A stretch of DNA of 64,000 bases from assembly GCF_006569205.1 (NCBI RefSeq), contig NZ_VIGD01000012.1, forward strand, positions 44,203 through 108,202, given 5' to 3'. Made by a program: the position numbers and the translations under genes. The DNA comes from Ureibacillus terrenus. Lineage in GTDB: Bacteria > Bacillota > Bacilli > Bacillales_A > Planococcaceae. Numbering within the stretch: the first letter of the stretch is position 1; the number at the start of each line of letters is the position of its first letter. Positions 35,503 to 44,818 of the stretch are shown piece by piece. The notes under the pieces were generated by a model, which saw nothing but the letters and a program-made list of their open reading frames with translations, ran no database searches and had not been told where the DNA came from.

Positions 35503-36261
35503 ATGAAGAGACTGACGTTATTTTCCCTTTTCGGTATTTCGCTGTTGATCTTATCAGGGTGCCAAGCAGTTCAAAATCAGGAAGGATTCTTTTATCACAC
35601 TTTCGTAAAACCGATGGACTGGCTGTTGAATACACTTGGCGAATGGTTTGGCGGAAGTTATGGACTGGCCATCATTGTCATTACCATTATTGTCCGGCTG
35701 ATTTTGATGCCTTTTATGTTGCGAAATTACCGCCAACAGTCCATTATGAAAACGAAAATGGATCTGATTAAGCCGAAAATGGACGAAATTCAGGAAAAAT
35801 TGAAAAAGGCAAAGACAAAAGAAGAGCAGATGAAAATTCAGCAGGAAATGATGGCTTTATATCGCGAACACAATATCAATCCTTTTAACTTGGGATGTTT
35901 GCCGATATTAATTCAGTTTCCGATTATCATGGGATTATATTACTCGATCCTTTATTCCAATGAGGTGAAATCTCACGAATTTCTATGGTTTAATTTAGGT
36001 TCGCCTGATCTCATTATTACTGCGATTGCCGGTCTAATTTATTTCATTCAGGCCAAAGTTTCCTTATGGACAGTTCCTGAGGCGCAAAAGCAGCAAATGA
36101 AAATGATGGTATTCATATCTCCGATTATGATCGTTTTCATTTCGCTTTCTTCAATGGCCGCTTTGCCTCTGTATTGGTCAGTCAGCGGTTTGTTGCTGAT
36201 TTTCCAAACTTATTTAGGAAGAAAGTATTATTCAGAACATGCGGTTGAACAGGCAAAATAA
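35503..36261 (+). CDS. yidC: membrane protein insertase YidC/Oxa1 (YqjG/SpoIIIJ type)
   Basis: A 252-residue lipoprotein insertase. Signal peptide and lipobox LILSGC with Cys20, then TM1 with the hydrophilic-groove Arg in IIVITIIVRLILMPFML (about 68-84), a cytoplasmic helical hairpin (KPKMDEIQEKLKKAKTKEEQ), TM2 with NPFNLGCLPILIQFPIIMGL, and two more helix segments. Short, Gram-positive form. It inserts or folds membrane proteins with or without SecYEG. In B. subtilis yidC2 is controlled by MifM translation arrest; the gap here is 82 bp and has no MifM-like gene. Separate promoter. Confidence 0.93.
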   Translation: MKRLTLFSLFGISLLILSGCQAVQNQEGFFYHTFVKPMDWLLNTLGEWFGGSYGLAIIVITIIVRLILMPFMLRNYRQQSIMKTKMDLIKPKMDEIQEKLKKAKTKEEQMKIQQEMMALYREHNINPFNLGCLPILIQFPIIMGLYYSILYSNEVKSHEFLWFNLGSPDLIITAIAGLIYFIQAKVSLWTVPEAQKQQMKMMVFISPIMIVFISLSSMAALPLYWSVSGLLLIFQTYLGRKYYSEHAVEQAK

Positions 36262-36267
36262 GGAAGG

Positions 36268-36300
36268 AAGTCGAGTCTTTTAGGCTCGGCTTATTTTTTT
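36268..36300 (+). terminator. terminator of yidC2
   Basis: AAGTCGAG / CTCGGCTT (36268-36275, 36285-36292), one G-U pair, then ATTTTTTT. Confidence 0.85.
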
Positions 36301-36370
36301 GGAGCAAACCCATGAAATTAGTGATAAAATAATAGAGCAAATTTGAATTGAGGCGGAATCAGGTGATGTT

Positions 36371-37279
36371 ATGAAAAATAAAATGCAGAGTTATATATTG
36401 ATTGGTTCATTGTTACTTTTGATTATCGCGATTGCAGCGACCATTTTGATTGTTCAAATGAATCATGATACAAAGACGGCAAATGATGAAGACAATGAAA
36501 TTGCGGCCAGTCCCGATTCTGATGAAAAGGATCAAAAGAAGGAAGAGGAAAACCAGGGAACGTCTGAACCGGCTGGAGATGAGCAGCACAAAGGAACGGT
36601 TGAAGGAAAACAACAAGAAACACCTCAGCCGCAACAACCGAAACAGCAGCAAAATCAACAGACAAACAAACAACAGGCGCAACCGAAACAGCATCAGCCG
36701 GCAGAAAACAAAACTGTCGATAATAATGGTTATATCGAAGGGCAGCAATTGCCCAGCAAGCCCACTTATATTAAAGGGGTGTTAATTGCCAACAAAAAAT
36801 ATCCGCTTCCAAAAGATTTTGCCCCGGGCGAAAGCAAAGAAGCCCGCGCCGCTTTTGAAAAAATGGCGCAAGATGCAAGAAAACATGGTTTTGAATTAGT
36901 GGCATTCAGTACTTACCGTTCTTATGAATATCAGCAAATGCTCTATAACAGATACGTACAACGGGACGGCAAAGAAAAGGCCGACCGTTACAGCGCCCGG
37001 CCCGGCTATTCTGAACATCAAACGGGATTGGCATTCGATATCGGGGAAAAGAGCCGGGAAGATTTATGGCTAACGGAGGAATTTGGAGAATCACCGGCAG
37101 GGAAATGGTTGGCGGCAAATGCGCATAAATATGGCTTTATTTTAAGATATCCAAAGGGTAAAGAGCACATTACCGGTTATATGTATGAAGCTTGGCATTT
37201 CCGTTATTTGGGAGTGGATCTCGCAACAAAAGTAAAAGAGTCAGGTCTGACTTTAGAAGAATATTTAGGCATTGTTTAA
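36371..37279 (+). CDS. membrane-anchored D-alanyl-D-alanine carboxypeptidase, VanY type (M15B)
   Basis: A 302-residue protein. An N-terminal anchor (SYILIGSLLLLIIAIAATIL, about 6-25) is followed by a low-complexity linker rich in Glu, Gln, Lys and Pro (about 35-115, with repeats such as PQPQQPKQQQNQQ). The zinc peptidase domain begins near 120; its motifs are AFSTYRSYEYQQMLYNRYV, SARPGYSEHQTGLAFDIG (zinc His and Asp) and the final EAWHFRYLG (catalytic Glu and zinc His). It trims the terminal D-Ala from peptidoglycan stem peptides outside the membrane. There are no vancomycin-resistance genes nearby, so a housekeeping wall role is likely. Confidence 0.92.
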   Translation: MKNKMQSYILIGSLLLLIIAIAATILIVQMNHDTKTANDEDNEIAASPDSDEKDQKKEEENQGTSEPAGDEQHKGTVEGKQQETPQPQQPKQQQNQQTNKQQAQPKQHQPAENKTVDNNGYIEGQQLPSKPTYIKGVLIANKKYPLPKDFAPGESKEARAAFEKMAQDARKHGFELVAFSTYRSYEYQQMLYNRYVQRDGKEKADRYSARPGYSEHQTGLAFDIGEKSREDLWLTEEFGESPAGKWLAANAHKYGFILRYPKGKEHITGYMYEAWHFRYLGVDLATKVKESGLTLEEYLGIV

Positions 37280-37280
37280 A

Positions 37281-37335
37281 AAAAGAATTCGTTTTTCCAA
37301 AGGTCAAGCGGCTTTTGGAGAAACGAATTCTTTTT
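37281..37335. terminator. bidirectional terminator between vanY-like gene and cls
   Basis: AAAGAATTCGTTT(TTCCAAA) pairs with (TTTGGAG)AAACGAATTCTTT, ending in TTTTT; it lies between convergent genes. Confidence 0.85.
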
Positions 37336-38788
37336 ATAATATCGGGGACAGCAGCCGGGAAATGGATTCTTTAAATTTGATGATAAAGGAACGGTTTTCA
37401 TATTGTTCCAAAGTCAATTCCCGGGAATCTAAAATATCTTTTTCAAAGATTTCCGCCAGTTCATGGGAAATTTGACGGTCGTATATAAATGCATTCACTT
37501 CGAAGTTCAGTTTGAAGCTTCGGACATCCACATTCGCGGTTCCTACAGATGCGGCTTCATCGTCAATGACGATGGTTTTGGCATGAATAAAGCCTTTATC
37601 GTAAATATAGACTTTTGCTCCCGCTTTCAATAATTCGCCGATATAAGAATAGGTCGCCCAATAAACGAACATATGGTCAGGTTTGTTCGGGATCATGATG
37701 CGTACATCAATTCCGGAAAGGCTGGCCACTTCAATGGCATTCAGGAAGCCGTTATCCGGGATAAAGTAGGGAGTTTGAATATAAATATATTTCTTTGCAT
37801 CCATTAATAATTTTAAATAGGCGTTCTTAATAGCAGGCCAGTCGGTATCCGGTCCGCTTGAAATAATTTGCATGGCCACATCCCCTTTTTTCGGAATGGC
37901 GGGAAAATAGCGGTCGGAATAGGCAATTTTATTTTCGCTTGCCTGGTTCCAATCCAGGATAAAACGCGTCTGGAGTGGGTGAACGGAACTGCCTTCAATC
38001 CGCAGATGAGTATCTCTCCAATAACCAAATTTATTATTTAATCCAATATATTCATCTCCGACATTAAATCCGCCTATATAACCAATTCTGCCGTCAATCA
38101 CGACGATTTTCCGATGGTTTCTGAAATTGAGGCGGGGATTAATGAGAGGGAATATCGAAGGAAAAAAGATTTCAACTTCTCCGCCTAATTCAATCAGCTC
38201 TTTAAAATGTCTCTTTTTTATTCCCCTGGAGCCCATTTCATCATACAATATTCTGACTTTGACGCCTTGTTTTGCTTTTTTCTTTAACGCTTCATAAATT
38301 CTTTGGCCCAAGTTATCGAGTTTAAAAATGTAATATTGGATGTGTATATGATCTTTTGCATTTAATATATCATTGATTAAAGCCTGGAATTTTTCGACTC
38401 CATCATCATAGATGAGCACATGATTGTCTTGGGTAAGGACGGCATCCCCCGTATTCAGATTCATTTGAATGAGATTTTTGTAATTTTTCACGTAGTCTTC
38501 GTTAAATTGAAAAGTATCTTTTTCAAGGGCTTCGATTTGGTAGCTGATTAATTTGTCAATGCCTATGTCCTTTTTGCCTTCCCAGCGGAATAAATGTTTA
38601 TTTCTCAATTGTCTGCCCAACAGCAAATATAAAATGAAGCCTACCAGTGGCAGGAAAAATAGCACAAGTATCCATGCCCATGTGGAGGAAGCGTCCCTTC
38701 TCTCCAAAAAGATGATGGTAATGGCAAGAATAACGTTTAACACAAACAAAATAGGGATGAAAGGAATTGAATTGATCAGAATGCTCAT
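37334..38788 (-). CDS. cls: cardiolipin synthase
   Basis: A 484-residue phospholipase-D-type enzyme. Two N-terminal membrane helices (IPFIPILFVLNVILAITIIF and WAWILVLFFLPLVGFILYLL) precede two HKD domains: HRKIVVIDGRIGYIGGFN at about 222 and HAKTIVIDDEAASVGTANVD at about 402. It condenses two phosphatidylglycerols into cardiolipin at the membrane. Start ATG at 38786-38788 follows AGGTGG; the longer frame to 38908 has no ribosome-binding site. Its end meets a terminator shared with the VanY-like gene. Confidence 0.94.
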   Translation of the reverse strand: MSILINSIPFIPILFVLNVILAITIIFLERRDASSTWAWILVLFFLPLVGFILYLLLGRQLRNKHLFRWEGKKDIGIDKLISYQIEALEKDTFQFNEDYVKNYKNLIQMNLNTGDAVLTQDNHVLIYDDGVEKFQALINDILNAKDHIHIQYYIFKLDNLGQRIYEALKKKAKQGVKVRILYDEMGSRGIKKRHFKELIELGGEVEIFFPSIFPLINPRLNFRNHRKIVVIDGRIGYIGGFNVGDEYIGLNNKFGYWRDTHLRIEGSSVHPLQTRFILDWNQASENKIAYSDRYFPAIPKKGDVAMQIISSGPDTDWPAIKNAYLKLLMDAKKYIYIQTPYFIPDNGFLNAIEVASLSGIDVRIMIPNKPDHMFVYWATYSYIGELLKAGAKVYIYDKGFIHAKTIVIDDEAASVGTANVDVRSFKLNFEVNAFIYDRQISHELAEIFEKDILDSRELTLEQYENRSFIIKFKESISRLLSPIL

Positions 38789-38868
38789 TCTACCCACCTG
38801 CTTCCCCCGAATGTTATACAATACATTATTATAACGCATTCTTCTTGAAATAGAAAATATTGGAACAA

Positions 38869-38898
38869 CAAAAGGCAACCCAGCAACAGCAGGTTGCC
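38869..38898 (-). terminator. terminator of the DUF1963 gene
   Basis: GGCAACC / GGTTGCC (38874-38880, 38892-38898); on the minus strand TTTTGTTGTT follows. Confidence 0.75.
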
Positions 38899-38904
38899 CA
38901 TCAT

Positions 38905-39696
38905 TCAATATTGTTCTGCTTGCAAATAAATATCCGAGAAATCACCTTGGGCAAGTTTTTTGCTATTGATGAAAAATTTGATGATTCCCGAATCTCCCCA
39001 CATGATATTCTGTTCATCATCCGAGACAATTTGCAATAGCAATGTATCGTACCGTTTTAAGAGTTTTGAATTGCTTCGCATGTCATGATGGATAAAATAT
39101 GGATATCCCCCGATTTTATGTTCCGCCCCCAAAAAATGTTCAAAATAATGTTCTTCCAGAGTGCGTCCATCAGGAAGCTGTTTCGTCAAATCGAGGTGGC
39201 TGATATATTGTTTTAACCGATAATCCATTGCGGATACGGGTTCGATTTTATTCAAGAAGCGAAGAGCCATTTGATTTTTGATTGGAGAATAAGAAAAACT
39301 TTTTAAAAACGGAAAATCGGTAATGAGTTCTTCCTCTGGCAATATTTTTGGGAAATATCGGACTTTAAAATAATGCTGGAAAATTCCTTCGCTCATTTGA
39401 TATGTGAGCAAAGATGGAGAAATAAAAAATTGCAAAATGCCGCTTGAAGGAAAAGGATAAAACGATTGGACTTGTTCAAAATTGATTTGGGCAAGAAAAA
39501 TTAAATAGTTTCCATCGATGTCTTTCGGGTAGTTCATGATTTTTGGCAAATACGGATAACCTGAAAATTTGCTATCTGTCAGTTGCGTTCTTTGGATTTT
39601 AGGGATGATATTGATCGCTCTTAAAGTGGATGCCTCCAACCTAGTTCGAATTCCTTCAAATTGGGACGGCAAGGATAATGAATGTGAAAAGTCCAA
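38905..39696 (-). CDS. DUF1963 (YwqG-like) protein
   Basis: A 263-residue soluble protein of the DUF1963/YwqG family. Family features are YPYLPKIMNYPKDIDGNYLI (about 47-66), FLAQINFEQVQ (beta strand with Q-I-N), GILQFFIS and, near the end, HKIGGYPYFIHHDM and a DxDEQNIMWGDSGIIKFFI region. Function is unknown. The start appears to be TTG at 39694-39696, 7 nt after GGAGG; the frame continues to an ATG at 39756 but that stretch (MMHTFTINGYKNKKG) encodes the ribosome-binding site. Confidence 0.85.
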   Translation of the reverse strand: MDFSHSLSLPSQFEGIRTRLEASTLRAINIIPKIQRTQLTDSKFSGYPYLPKIMNYPKDIDGNYLIFLAQINFEQVQSFYPFPSSGILQFFISPSLLTYQMSEGIFQHYFKVRYFPKILPEEELITDFPFLKSFSYSPIKNQMALRFLNKIEPVSAMDYRLKQYISHLDLTKQLPDGRTLEEHYFEHFLGAEHKIGGYPYFIHHDMRSNSKLLKRYDTLLLQIVSDDEQNIMWGDSGIIKFFINSKKLAQGDFSDIYLQAEQY

Positions 39697-39785
39697 ATTT
39701 GATCCTCCAACACCTTTTTTATTTTTATAACCGTTTATAGTAAATGTATGCATCATTGCATACGTTTTTTAATATTTAAAAGGCG

Positions 39786-39807
39786 GCGCCTGAAAATTTT
39801 CAGGCGC
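39786..39807 (-). terminator. terminator of the second MFS gene
   Basis: Perfect palindrome GCGCCTGAAAATTTTCAGGCGC; minus-strand tail CGCCTTTT. Confidence 0.6.
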
Positions 39808-39879
39808 TCTTTGTTGACAATTTGCGGAATAAGGAATGATGAATGAACGGAAAGGGAAACCGAAGAAATCTACTATTTC

Positions 39880-41052
39880 TCATAGCTCTTCATTATAGTC
39901 TGCGCGAAGAGAATTTCTGGAACGATTGAAGAAGAGAAGCAGCACGATGACAATCAGAGCGATAAATGTTGAAACGTAATATGTTAAATCAGTTCCGACT
40001 TTAAATAAGACAGTGAAAAACACTGGACCAATAATTCTCCCTAAATTATCCATCGAATAGGCAATTCCGGAAGCTAAACCGTATTTTCCTCCGGATTCCT
40101 TCGTAGTCAACGAAACAACACAAGTTCTGGCCAATGCATTTCCGGCAGTAAACACGCAAAGGGCAACGCCGGCCATTACCAAACCGGAAGTGATTGTAAT
40201 TAAAAGAAGTCCGATAGCAGTAATGATTTGAGCTGCAATCAGCCACTTCGTTTCAGTACCATCTTTGATTTGGCGAATGACGCCTCCTTGTATGAACGCA
40301 TCAACAAAACCGCTGAACATAAATAAAGATCCTAATTGGGCAGGCGTGATGTCAATACGGTCAATCTGGAACAGCTGGAATGTCGCCTCAACTCCAGCCA
40401 ATATGAACGTGACAAAAAATGCGAAAATGAATAAATAACGGATGCGATATTGAAAAAGTGCGGAGGCGCCTTTCGGGATTATTTCCCGTTTGCTTGCTTC
40501 GCCTTTTCTATCCGGTTCTTTTAATGCAATCAGTGCAATGACAAAAAGAATGGCGATTAAAGCAGCCGAAATCGTAAAAGGAAGGTGCAGCCTGATTTCA
40601 CCCAGCACACCGCCTACAGCAGGACCGAAAATGAACCCCAGACCGATGGACATTCCCATCAAGCCCATGTATTTGTTTCGATTTTCGTTTGTGGAAATGT
40701 CGCTGATGTAACCGGTAACGGATGTATATAAAGCTCCGGAAAACAAGCCGCCAACCAACCTTGAAAAATACAACATGTATAAGTTATCAATAAATAAGCT
40801 GAAAATAAGAAAACTCAAACTAAAACCAACGAGACCGACCAGTATCAATTGTTTTCGGCCGAATTTGTCCGAAATTTCTCCCCATAAAGGCGCAGTAAAA
40901 AAGCTCGCTAGTGCATAAATCGTCAGCAATCCTCCGACATGGACTTCATTCCATTGATTTTGCACAATTACTTCCGGCAAAACAGGAATGATGATGCCAA
41001 ACCCTAAATAGACGAGAAATTGTATCGATAATAATAAAAACAAATTTTTCAT
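39880..41052 (-). CDS. MFS transporter (DHA1/TetA-like)
   Basis: A 390-residue, 12-helix exporter-type MFS protein. YLGFGIIIPVLPEVIV in helix 1, the loop 2-3 motif GEISDKFGRKQLILVG at about 60-75, SRLVGGLFSGALYTSVTGYI (motif B) and GLGFIFGPAVGGVLGE (motif C, GxxxGPxxGG) are characteristic of drug:H+ antiporters. Substrate unknown. Start ATG at 41050-41052 follows AGGA by 5 nt. It is a single gene. Confidence 0.86.
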   Translation of the reverse strand: MKNLFLLLSIQFLVYLGFGIIIPVLPEVIVQNQWNEVHVGGLLTIYALASFFTAPLWGEISDKFGRKQLILVGLVGFSLSFLIFSLFIDNLYMLYFSRLVGGLFSGALYTSVTGYISDISTNENRNKYMGLMGMSIGLGFIFGPAVGGVLGEIRLHLPFTISAALIAILFVIALIALKEPDRKGEASKREIIPKGASALFQYRIRYLFIFAFFVTFILAGVEATFQLFQIDRIDITPAQLGSLFMFSGFVDAFIQGGVIRQIKDGTETKWLIAAQIITAIGLLLITITSGLVMAGVALCVFTAGNALARTCVVSLTTKESGGKYGLASGIAYSMDNLGRIIGPVFFTVLFKVGTDLTYYVSTFIALIVIVLLLFFNRSRNSLRADYNEEL

Positions 41053-41304
41053 AACTTTCCTGCCTTCTATCATTTTTTAATCAGTATGAACATAGTAAAT
41101 TTTAACTTTACCTATTTTTGAAAACAAGTAAATTACCCTGCTGCATAGGTATAAAAATGTTTTGATCGTTGCGGACTTGTAATACAATTGAAAAATTTAG
41201 GATGAATCAATCATGCTACAATAATTTCAAGAAGAAGGTGCGTGAAACCCTTTTTACTATTTATACGTTGCAAATAATATAACGAATAAGGACAGGTGGT
41301 TGGT

Positions 41305-41436
41305 ATGGCGAAGGAAGTGGATTTGAAAAAAATTGCCTCAAAATTATCGAAATTGGGGGTTACAGCCACAGTGACGAAATCCCGGCTGGAATTGTTAAAA
41401 GTATTAGCGCCGCCACGGACAACTTCCCAATATTAA
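41305..41436 (+). CDS. small protein (43 aa) of unknown function
   Basis: A short frame with a good start: AGGTGGTTGGT then ATG at 41305. The 43 residues are MAKEVDLKKIASKLSKLGVT, then TVTKSRLELLKVLAPPRTTS and QY. It is basic, with one amphipathic helix in the first half and a second after residue 24, and no membrane segment. A terminator follows 20 bp after the stop. I do not recognise it; placement of the signals makes it likely real. Confidence 0.6.
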   Translation: MAKEVDLKKIASKLSKLGVTATVTKSRLELLKVLAPPRTTSQY

Positions 41437-41456
41437 TTTGTAGCATTCGAATCCAA

Positions 41457-41487
41457 AAAAATTCCCGCTCAAGCGGGAATTTTTTTA
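41457..41487. terminator. bidirectional terminator
   Basis: ATTCCCGCT / AGCGGGAAT (41461-41469, 41472-41480) flanked by A-run and T-run, between convergent genes. Confidence 0.88.
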
Positions 41488-42675
41488 TAAATCGTCATCT
41501 CTTGCCGAGAACATATATTTTCTATAATGATATTTCATGCTAAATACAAGACCGATCGCCAAGGCGTTCCCCATGAGCGAACTTCCGCCATAGCTGATAA
41601 ACGGCAAAGGAATCCCCGTAATTGGCAGCAATTGAATGGTCATTCCGATGTTTTCGAATACATGGAATGTAATCATGGCGATAATTCCGGCACATACATA
41701 TGTACAGAATGGGTCTTTCAATGTAAGGGTGATTCTTGTTAGATGGTAAATCAACAAGAAATACAGGCAGATGACGAAACTTGCGCCGATAAATCCCCAT
41801 TCTTCGCCGATTACAGAAAAAATGAAGTCTGTATGGTTTTCGGGAACATACACTTCCCGGTTCATGTAACCTTTTCCCAAAATTTCGCCCGAACCAATAG
41901 CGTTTAATGAAGTGATTAAATGGTATCCGTTTTGATCGGAATAAGAGTAAGGATCGAGCCATGAATAAATTCGTCCAAATTGATATGATTTTACACCGAG
42001 ATGTTTCTCCAGGAAATCTTGCATATATAATGCCATCCATATGATGGAACCTGCCAATACGACGCCGCCTGCAAAAATGGGGATAATAATTTTCCATGAA
42101 ATTCCTGCCACCACAACTAATGCGGCTGTAATAGCAATAAATACCAACGACGAACCCAAATCCGGCTGCTGCATAATTAAGGCGAGCGGAACAAGCAAAG
42201 TCAGACCGATTTTTCCGAGTAATATCAGGTCGGTTTTAATGGTTTTGACTGTATATTTTTCATGGTGGGTACTAATCAGTTTTGCGGCGGCAAGAATGTA
42301 AAAGGTCTTCATAAATTCGGAAGGCTGGATGCTTCCGAACGGAAGGTTATACCAGCTTTTTGCGCCGTTTTTCGGCTCACCGATTTGTCCTGGTCCTTCA
42401 GGCATAAAAATGAGCAAAACGAGCAGGAAAATTCCAAAACCGTATAGATACCAGGACAATTTTTTGTATTGCTCCGGTTCAAAGTACATGACAACCGCTA
42501 TGATAGCGGCTCCAATGATGTACCATTGCAATTGTTTGAGGACGAAATTTACATTGCCATACTGCCCCGATGTTTGGGCGGAGGAAATAGCAACCAAGCT
42601 TATGATTAAAAACAGTACAAGTATAGTAGCAAGTTTCCAATCGAATCTTTCTGCAAAGTTTCTGTTATTTTCCAT
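41485..42675 (-). CDS. rodA: FtsW/RodA/SpoVE family peptidoglycan polymerase (RodA-like)
   Basis: A 396-residue SEDS protein with ten membrane helices. The C-terminal signature is ITGIPLPFISYGGSSLMGNA (about 349-368); the long extracellular loop around 190-280 contains YQFGRIYSWLDPYSYSDQNG and the conserved ENHTDFIFSVIGEEWGFIG. The NGYHLITSLNAIGSGEILGKG region resembles RodA more than FtsW. It polymerises glycan strands from lipid II, together with a class B PBP. Start ATG at 42673-42675, 5 nt after AGGTGG; the GTG at 42684 falls within the ribosome-binding site. No mre genes adjoin. Confidence 0.9.
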   Translation of the reverse strand: MENNRNFAERFDWKLATILVLFLIISLVAISSAQTSGQYGNVNFVLKQLQWYIIGAAIIAVVMYFEPEQYKKLSWYLYGFGIFLLVLLIFMPEGPGQIGEPKNGAKSWYNLPFGSIQPSEFMKTFYILAAAKLISTHHEKYTVKTIKTDLILLGKIGLTLLVPLALIMQQPDLGSSLVFIAITAALVVVAGISWKIIIPIFAGGVVLAGSIIWMALYMQDFLEKHLGVKSYQFGRIYSWLDPYSYSDQNGYHLITSLNAIGSGEILGKGYMNREVYVPENHTDFIFSVIGEEWGFIGASFVICLYFLLIYHLTRITLTLKDPFCTYVCAGIIAMITFHVFENIGMTIQLLPITGIPLPFISYGGSSLMGNALAIGLVFSMKYHYRKYMFSARDDDL

Positions 42676-42875
42676 TTTGTCCACCTATGTTCTATAATAT
42701 TGCATTTTCAAAGCGTTCTTCTATCAATATACTGTATCATATTTTATTAGCGATTAAAAAATATCCTTCATAGATTTATCACATGATTAAGACGAAGGCA
42801 ATGTGAAATTGTTTCAAAAAAAACTAATTACATCATATAATAAATTTAACTGTTGCGGTATTGGAGAGTGATTGG

Positions 42876-43625
42876 ATGGCGAAAAAACATAAAACAGCGG
42901 ATGATTATTTATATCATTTATTTATACATATGAACGCTGTAAATCAATTTGTAATTTTTAGCGGTTTGACTTTGAAACAATTTTTTGGGGCGGTTGAATC
43001 AATAAAAAATATTTTGTTGCTGAATCAAAGTTACGAAGACGGTTTATTTAATATGCATACTCAATTGGATTATATTCCAGGTGACGAAATCAAAAACTTT
43101 GTAAAAAAGATGGAAGATTCCAATCGGGATTTATGCTGGGTGGATTTTTCCGACGAAAAGCAAGTCAATCAACTTACACCGATGGAACAAGCGGAATTGT
43201 TGTATCTAGGACATAAAAAAGAACCGGTAACTTCCCCCTTTTTCCCGAAATTGAAAAACCGCTACGTGTATTGTTCATCCGCTAATGAACAGACGACAAA
43301 AGTATATTTCCGCTTTTTGGAAGATTTTGAGATGCTTGTTTCGACCCTCATCAATAATATTATAAAAGAAAACGGCGGCAACGGGGGGTTCTGGAGAAGA
43401 AAGTCAAAAGAGAGAATTCCAAAAATTGAGGCTGCCGATTTAAAAGCATACCGCCATTATTTTAAAGAAGGAGCGCTTGTGTCTATCTATAAAGCGGAAA
43501 AACCGAAGAATCATTTTGGGGTTGAAATTCGAACACTCTCCGATTATGATTACCCTGATGAAGTATGGAACGATTTAATAATGATATTAAAGCAGGATTA
43601 TGATGAATTGATTAAACTGCAGTAA
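42876..43625 (+). CDS. uncharacterised 249-residue protein
   Basis: I do not recognise this protein. It is soluble, slightly acidic and mixed alpha/beta. An N-terminal helical region (DDYLYHLFIHMNAVNQFVIF) is followed by LTPMEQAELLYLGHKKEP at about 107-124, a strand-rich centre NRYVYCSSANEQTTKVYFRF, and a C-terminal EIRTLSDYDYPDEVWNDL helix pair. There is no signal peptide and no cysteine cluster. Start ATG 42876 is 9 nt after GGAG; the GAGAGTGATTGG upstream adds a weak second start at 42861. It lies just before ddl and has its own terminator. Confidence 0.65.
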   Translation: MAKKHKTADDYLYHLFIHMNAVNQFVIFSGLTLKQFFGAVESIKNILLLNQSYEDGLFNMHTQLDYIPGDEIKNFVKKMEDSNRDLCWVDFSDEKQVNQLTPMEQAELLYLGHKKEPVTSPFFPKLKNRYVYCSSANEQTTKVYFRFLEDFEMLVSTLINNIIKENGGNGGFWRRKSKERIPKIEAADLKAYRHYFKEGALVSIYKAEKPKNHFGVEIRTLSDYDYPDEVWNDLIMILKQDYDELIKLQ

Positions 43626-43629
43626 ACTT

Positions 43630-43669
43630 CCCTGTCCAAGGGCCGATGACAGGGGGTTTTTCTTTTTTG
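43630..43669 (+). terminator. terminator of the 249-residue gene
   Basis: CCCTGTC / GACAGGG (43630-43636, 43648-43654) then GGTTTTTCTTTTTT. Confidence 0.8.
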
Positions 43670-43731
43670 CTATTCATGAAGTCATTCTTTTCATGATAAA
43701 CTAGTATTACTTATAACTTGGAGGTCGAACA

Positions 43732-44805
43732 ATGAAAAAACGGATTGGATTGTTATATGGGGGGAAATCCGCGGAGCACGAAGTATCTTTGATCACTGCT
43801 ACTGCGGTAACAAAAGCCATTGATTATAAGAAATATGATGTAATTCCGATTTATATCACCCTTGACGGTGAATGGTGCCGGGGTCCTCAGTTGACAAAAC
43901 CTGCGGAATCCGTCGAAGAATTAAAATTTACAAAAAAGGAAAGCAAACCGAATTACATTCTCGAATTCATTTTAGATGAAAATCAGAATCAGGCAAAATT
44001 CGATGTCATTTTTCCATTATTGCACGGTACTTATGGGGAAGACGGTACAGTTCAGGGTCTTCTTGAACTGCTGAATTTGCCCTATGTCGGAAACGGCGTG
44101 CTATCATCCGCTTGCGGAATGGATAAAGTCATCATGAAGCAATTGTTCAGTGTCGCGGGATTGAATCAAGTACCATTTGTTTATTTTATTCGTTATGAAT
44201 GGGATCGAAATAAAGAAGCTTTACTATCAAAATGTGAGAATGAATTGGCCTATCCGATGTTTGTCAAACCGGCCAATTTGGGTTCAAGCGTCGGCATCAA
44301 TAAGGCATCCAACAGAGAGGAGCTGGAGAAAGCCATCAACATCGCCTTCAAATATGACCGGAAAATCATTGTGGAACAGGGAATTGAAGCGCGGGAAATC
44401 GAAATGGCTGTTCTCGGCAACAATGAACCGAAAGTGTCCGTTCCGGGAGAAATCAAACCGACAACGGAGTTTTATGATTACGAATCAAAATATAAGGACA
44501 ATTCTACCCAACTCATTATTCCTGCCGAAATCTCTCCTGAAGTGGAAGAAAAAATGAAAGATATGGCCATCCGTGCCTTTAAGATATTGGATTGCGCAGG
44601 TTTGGTAAGAGCTGATTTCTTTGTGCGCGGGGATGAAGTGTTGATCAATGAAGTGAACACAATGCCAGGTTTTACTCCTTTTAGCATGTATCCGCTTCTT
44701 TGGCAAAACAGCGGCTTAAGTTATTCCGAATTGATTGATAGGCTCATTGAATTGGCGATTGAACGCCATGAAGAAAAACAACAACTCCAATTCAACAGGG
44801 AATAA
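43732..44805 (+). CDS. ddl: D-alanine--D-alanine ligase
   Basis: A 357-residue ATP-grasp enzyme that joins two D-Ala for the peptidoglycan stem. [17 protein letters not shown] (about 6-22), [20 protein letters not shown] (about 97-116), the ATP loop [12 protein letters not shown] (about 179-190), and the C-terminal [20 protein letters not shown] with metal-binding Glu and Asn are all present. The Tyr in HGTYGEDG is consistent with a D-Ala-D-Ala specific (not lactate) ligase. It begins the ddl-murF pair; the next gene starts 13 bp after. Confidence 0.96.
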   Translation: MKKRIGLLYGGKSAEHEVSLITATAVTKAIDYKKYDVIPIYITLDGEWCRGPQLTKPAESVEELKFTKKESKPNYILEFILDENQNQAKFDVIFPLLHGTYGEDGTVQGLLELLNLPYVGNGVLSSACGMDKVIMKQLFSVAGLNQVPFVYFIRYEWDRNKEALLSKCENELAYPMFVKPANLGSSVGINKASNREELEKAINIAFKYDRKIIVEQGIEAREIEMAVLGNNEPKVSVPGEIKPTTEFYDYESKYKDNSTQLIIPAEISPEVEEKMKDMAIRAFKILDCAGLVRADFFVRGDEVLINEVNTMPGFTPFSMYPLLWQNSGLSYSELIDRLIELAIERHEEKQQLQFNRE

Positions 44806-44818
44806 GTGGGATGAAAAA

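Noticed and set aside
36465..36785. Lys/Arg-rich 106-codon frame inside the VanY-like gene
   Set aside because: Frame shadow of the Gln/Lys/Pro-rich linker in the real gene.
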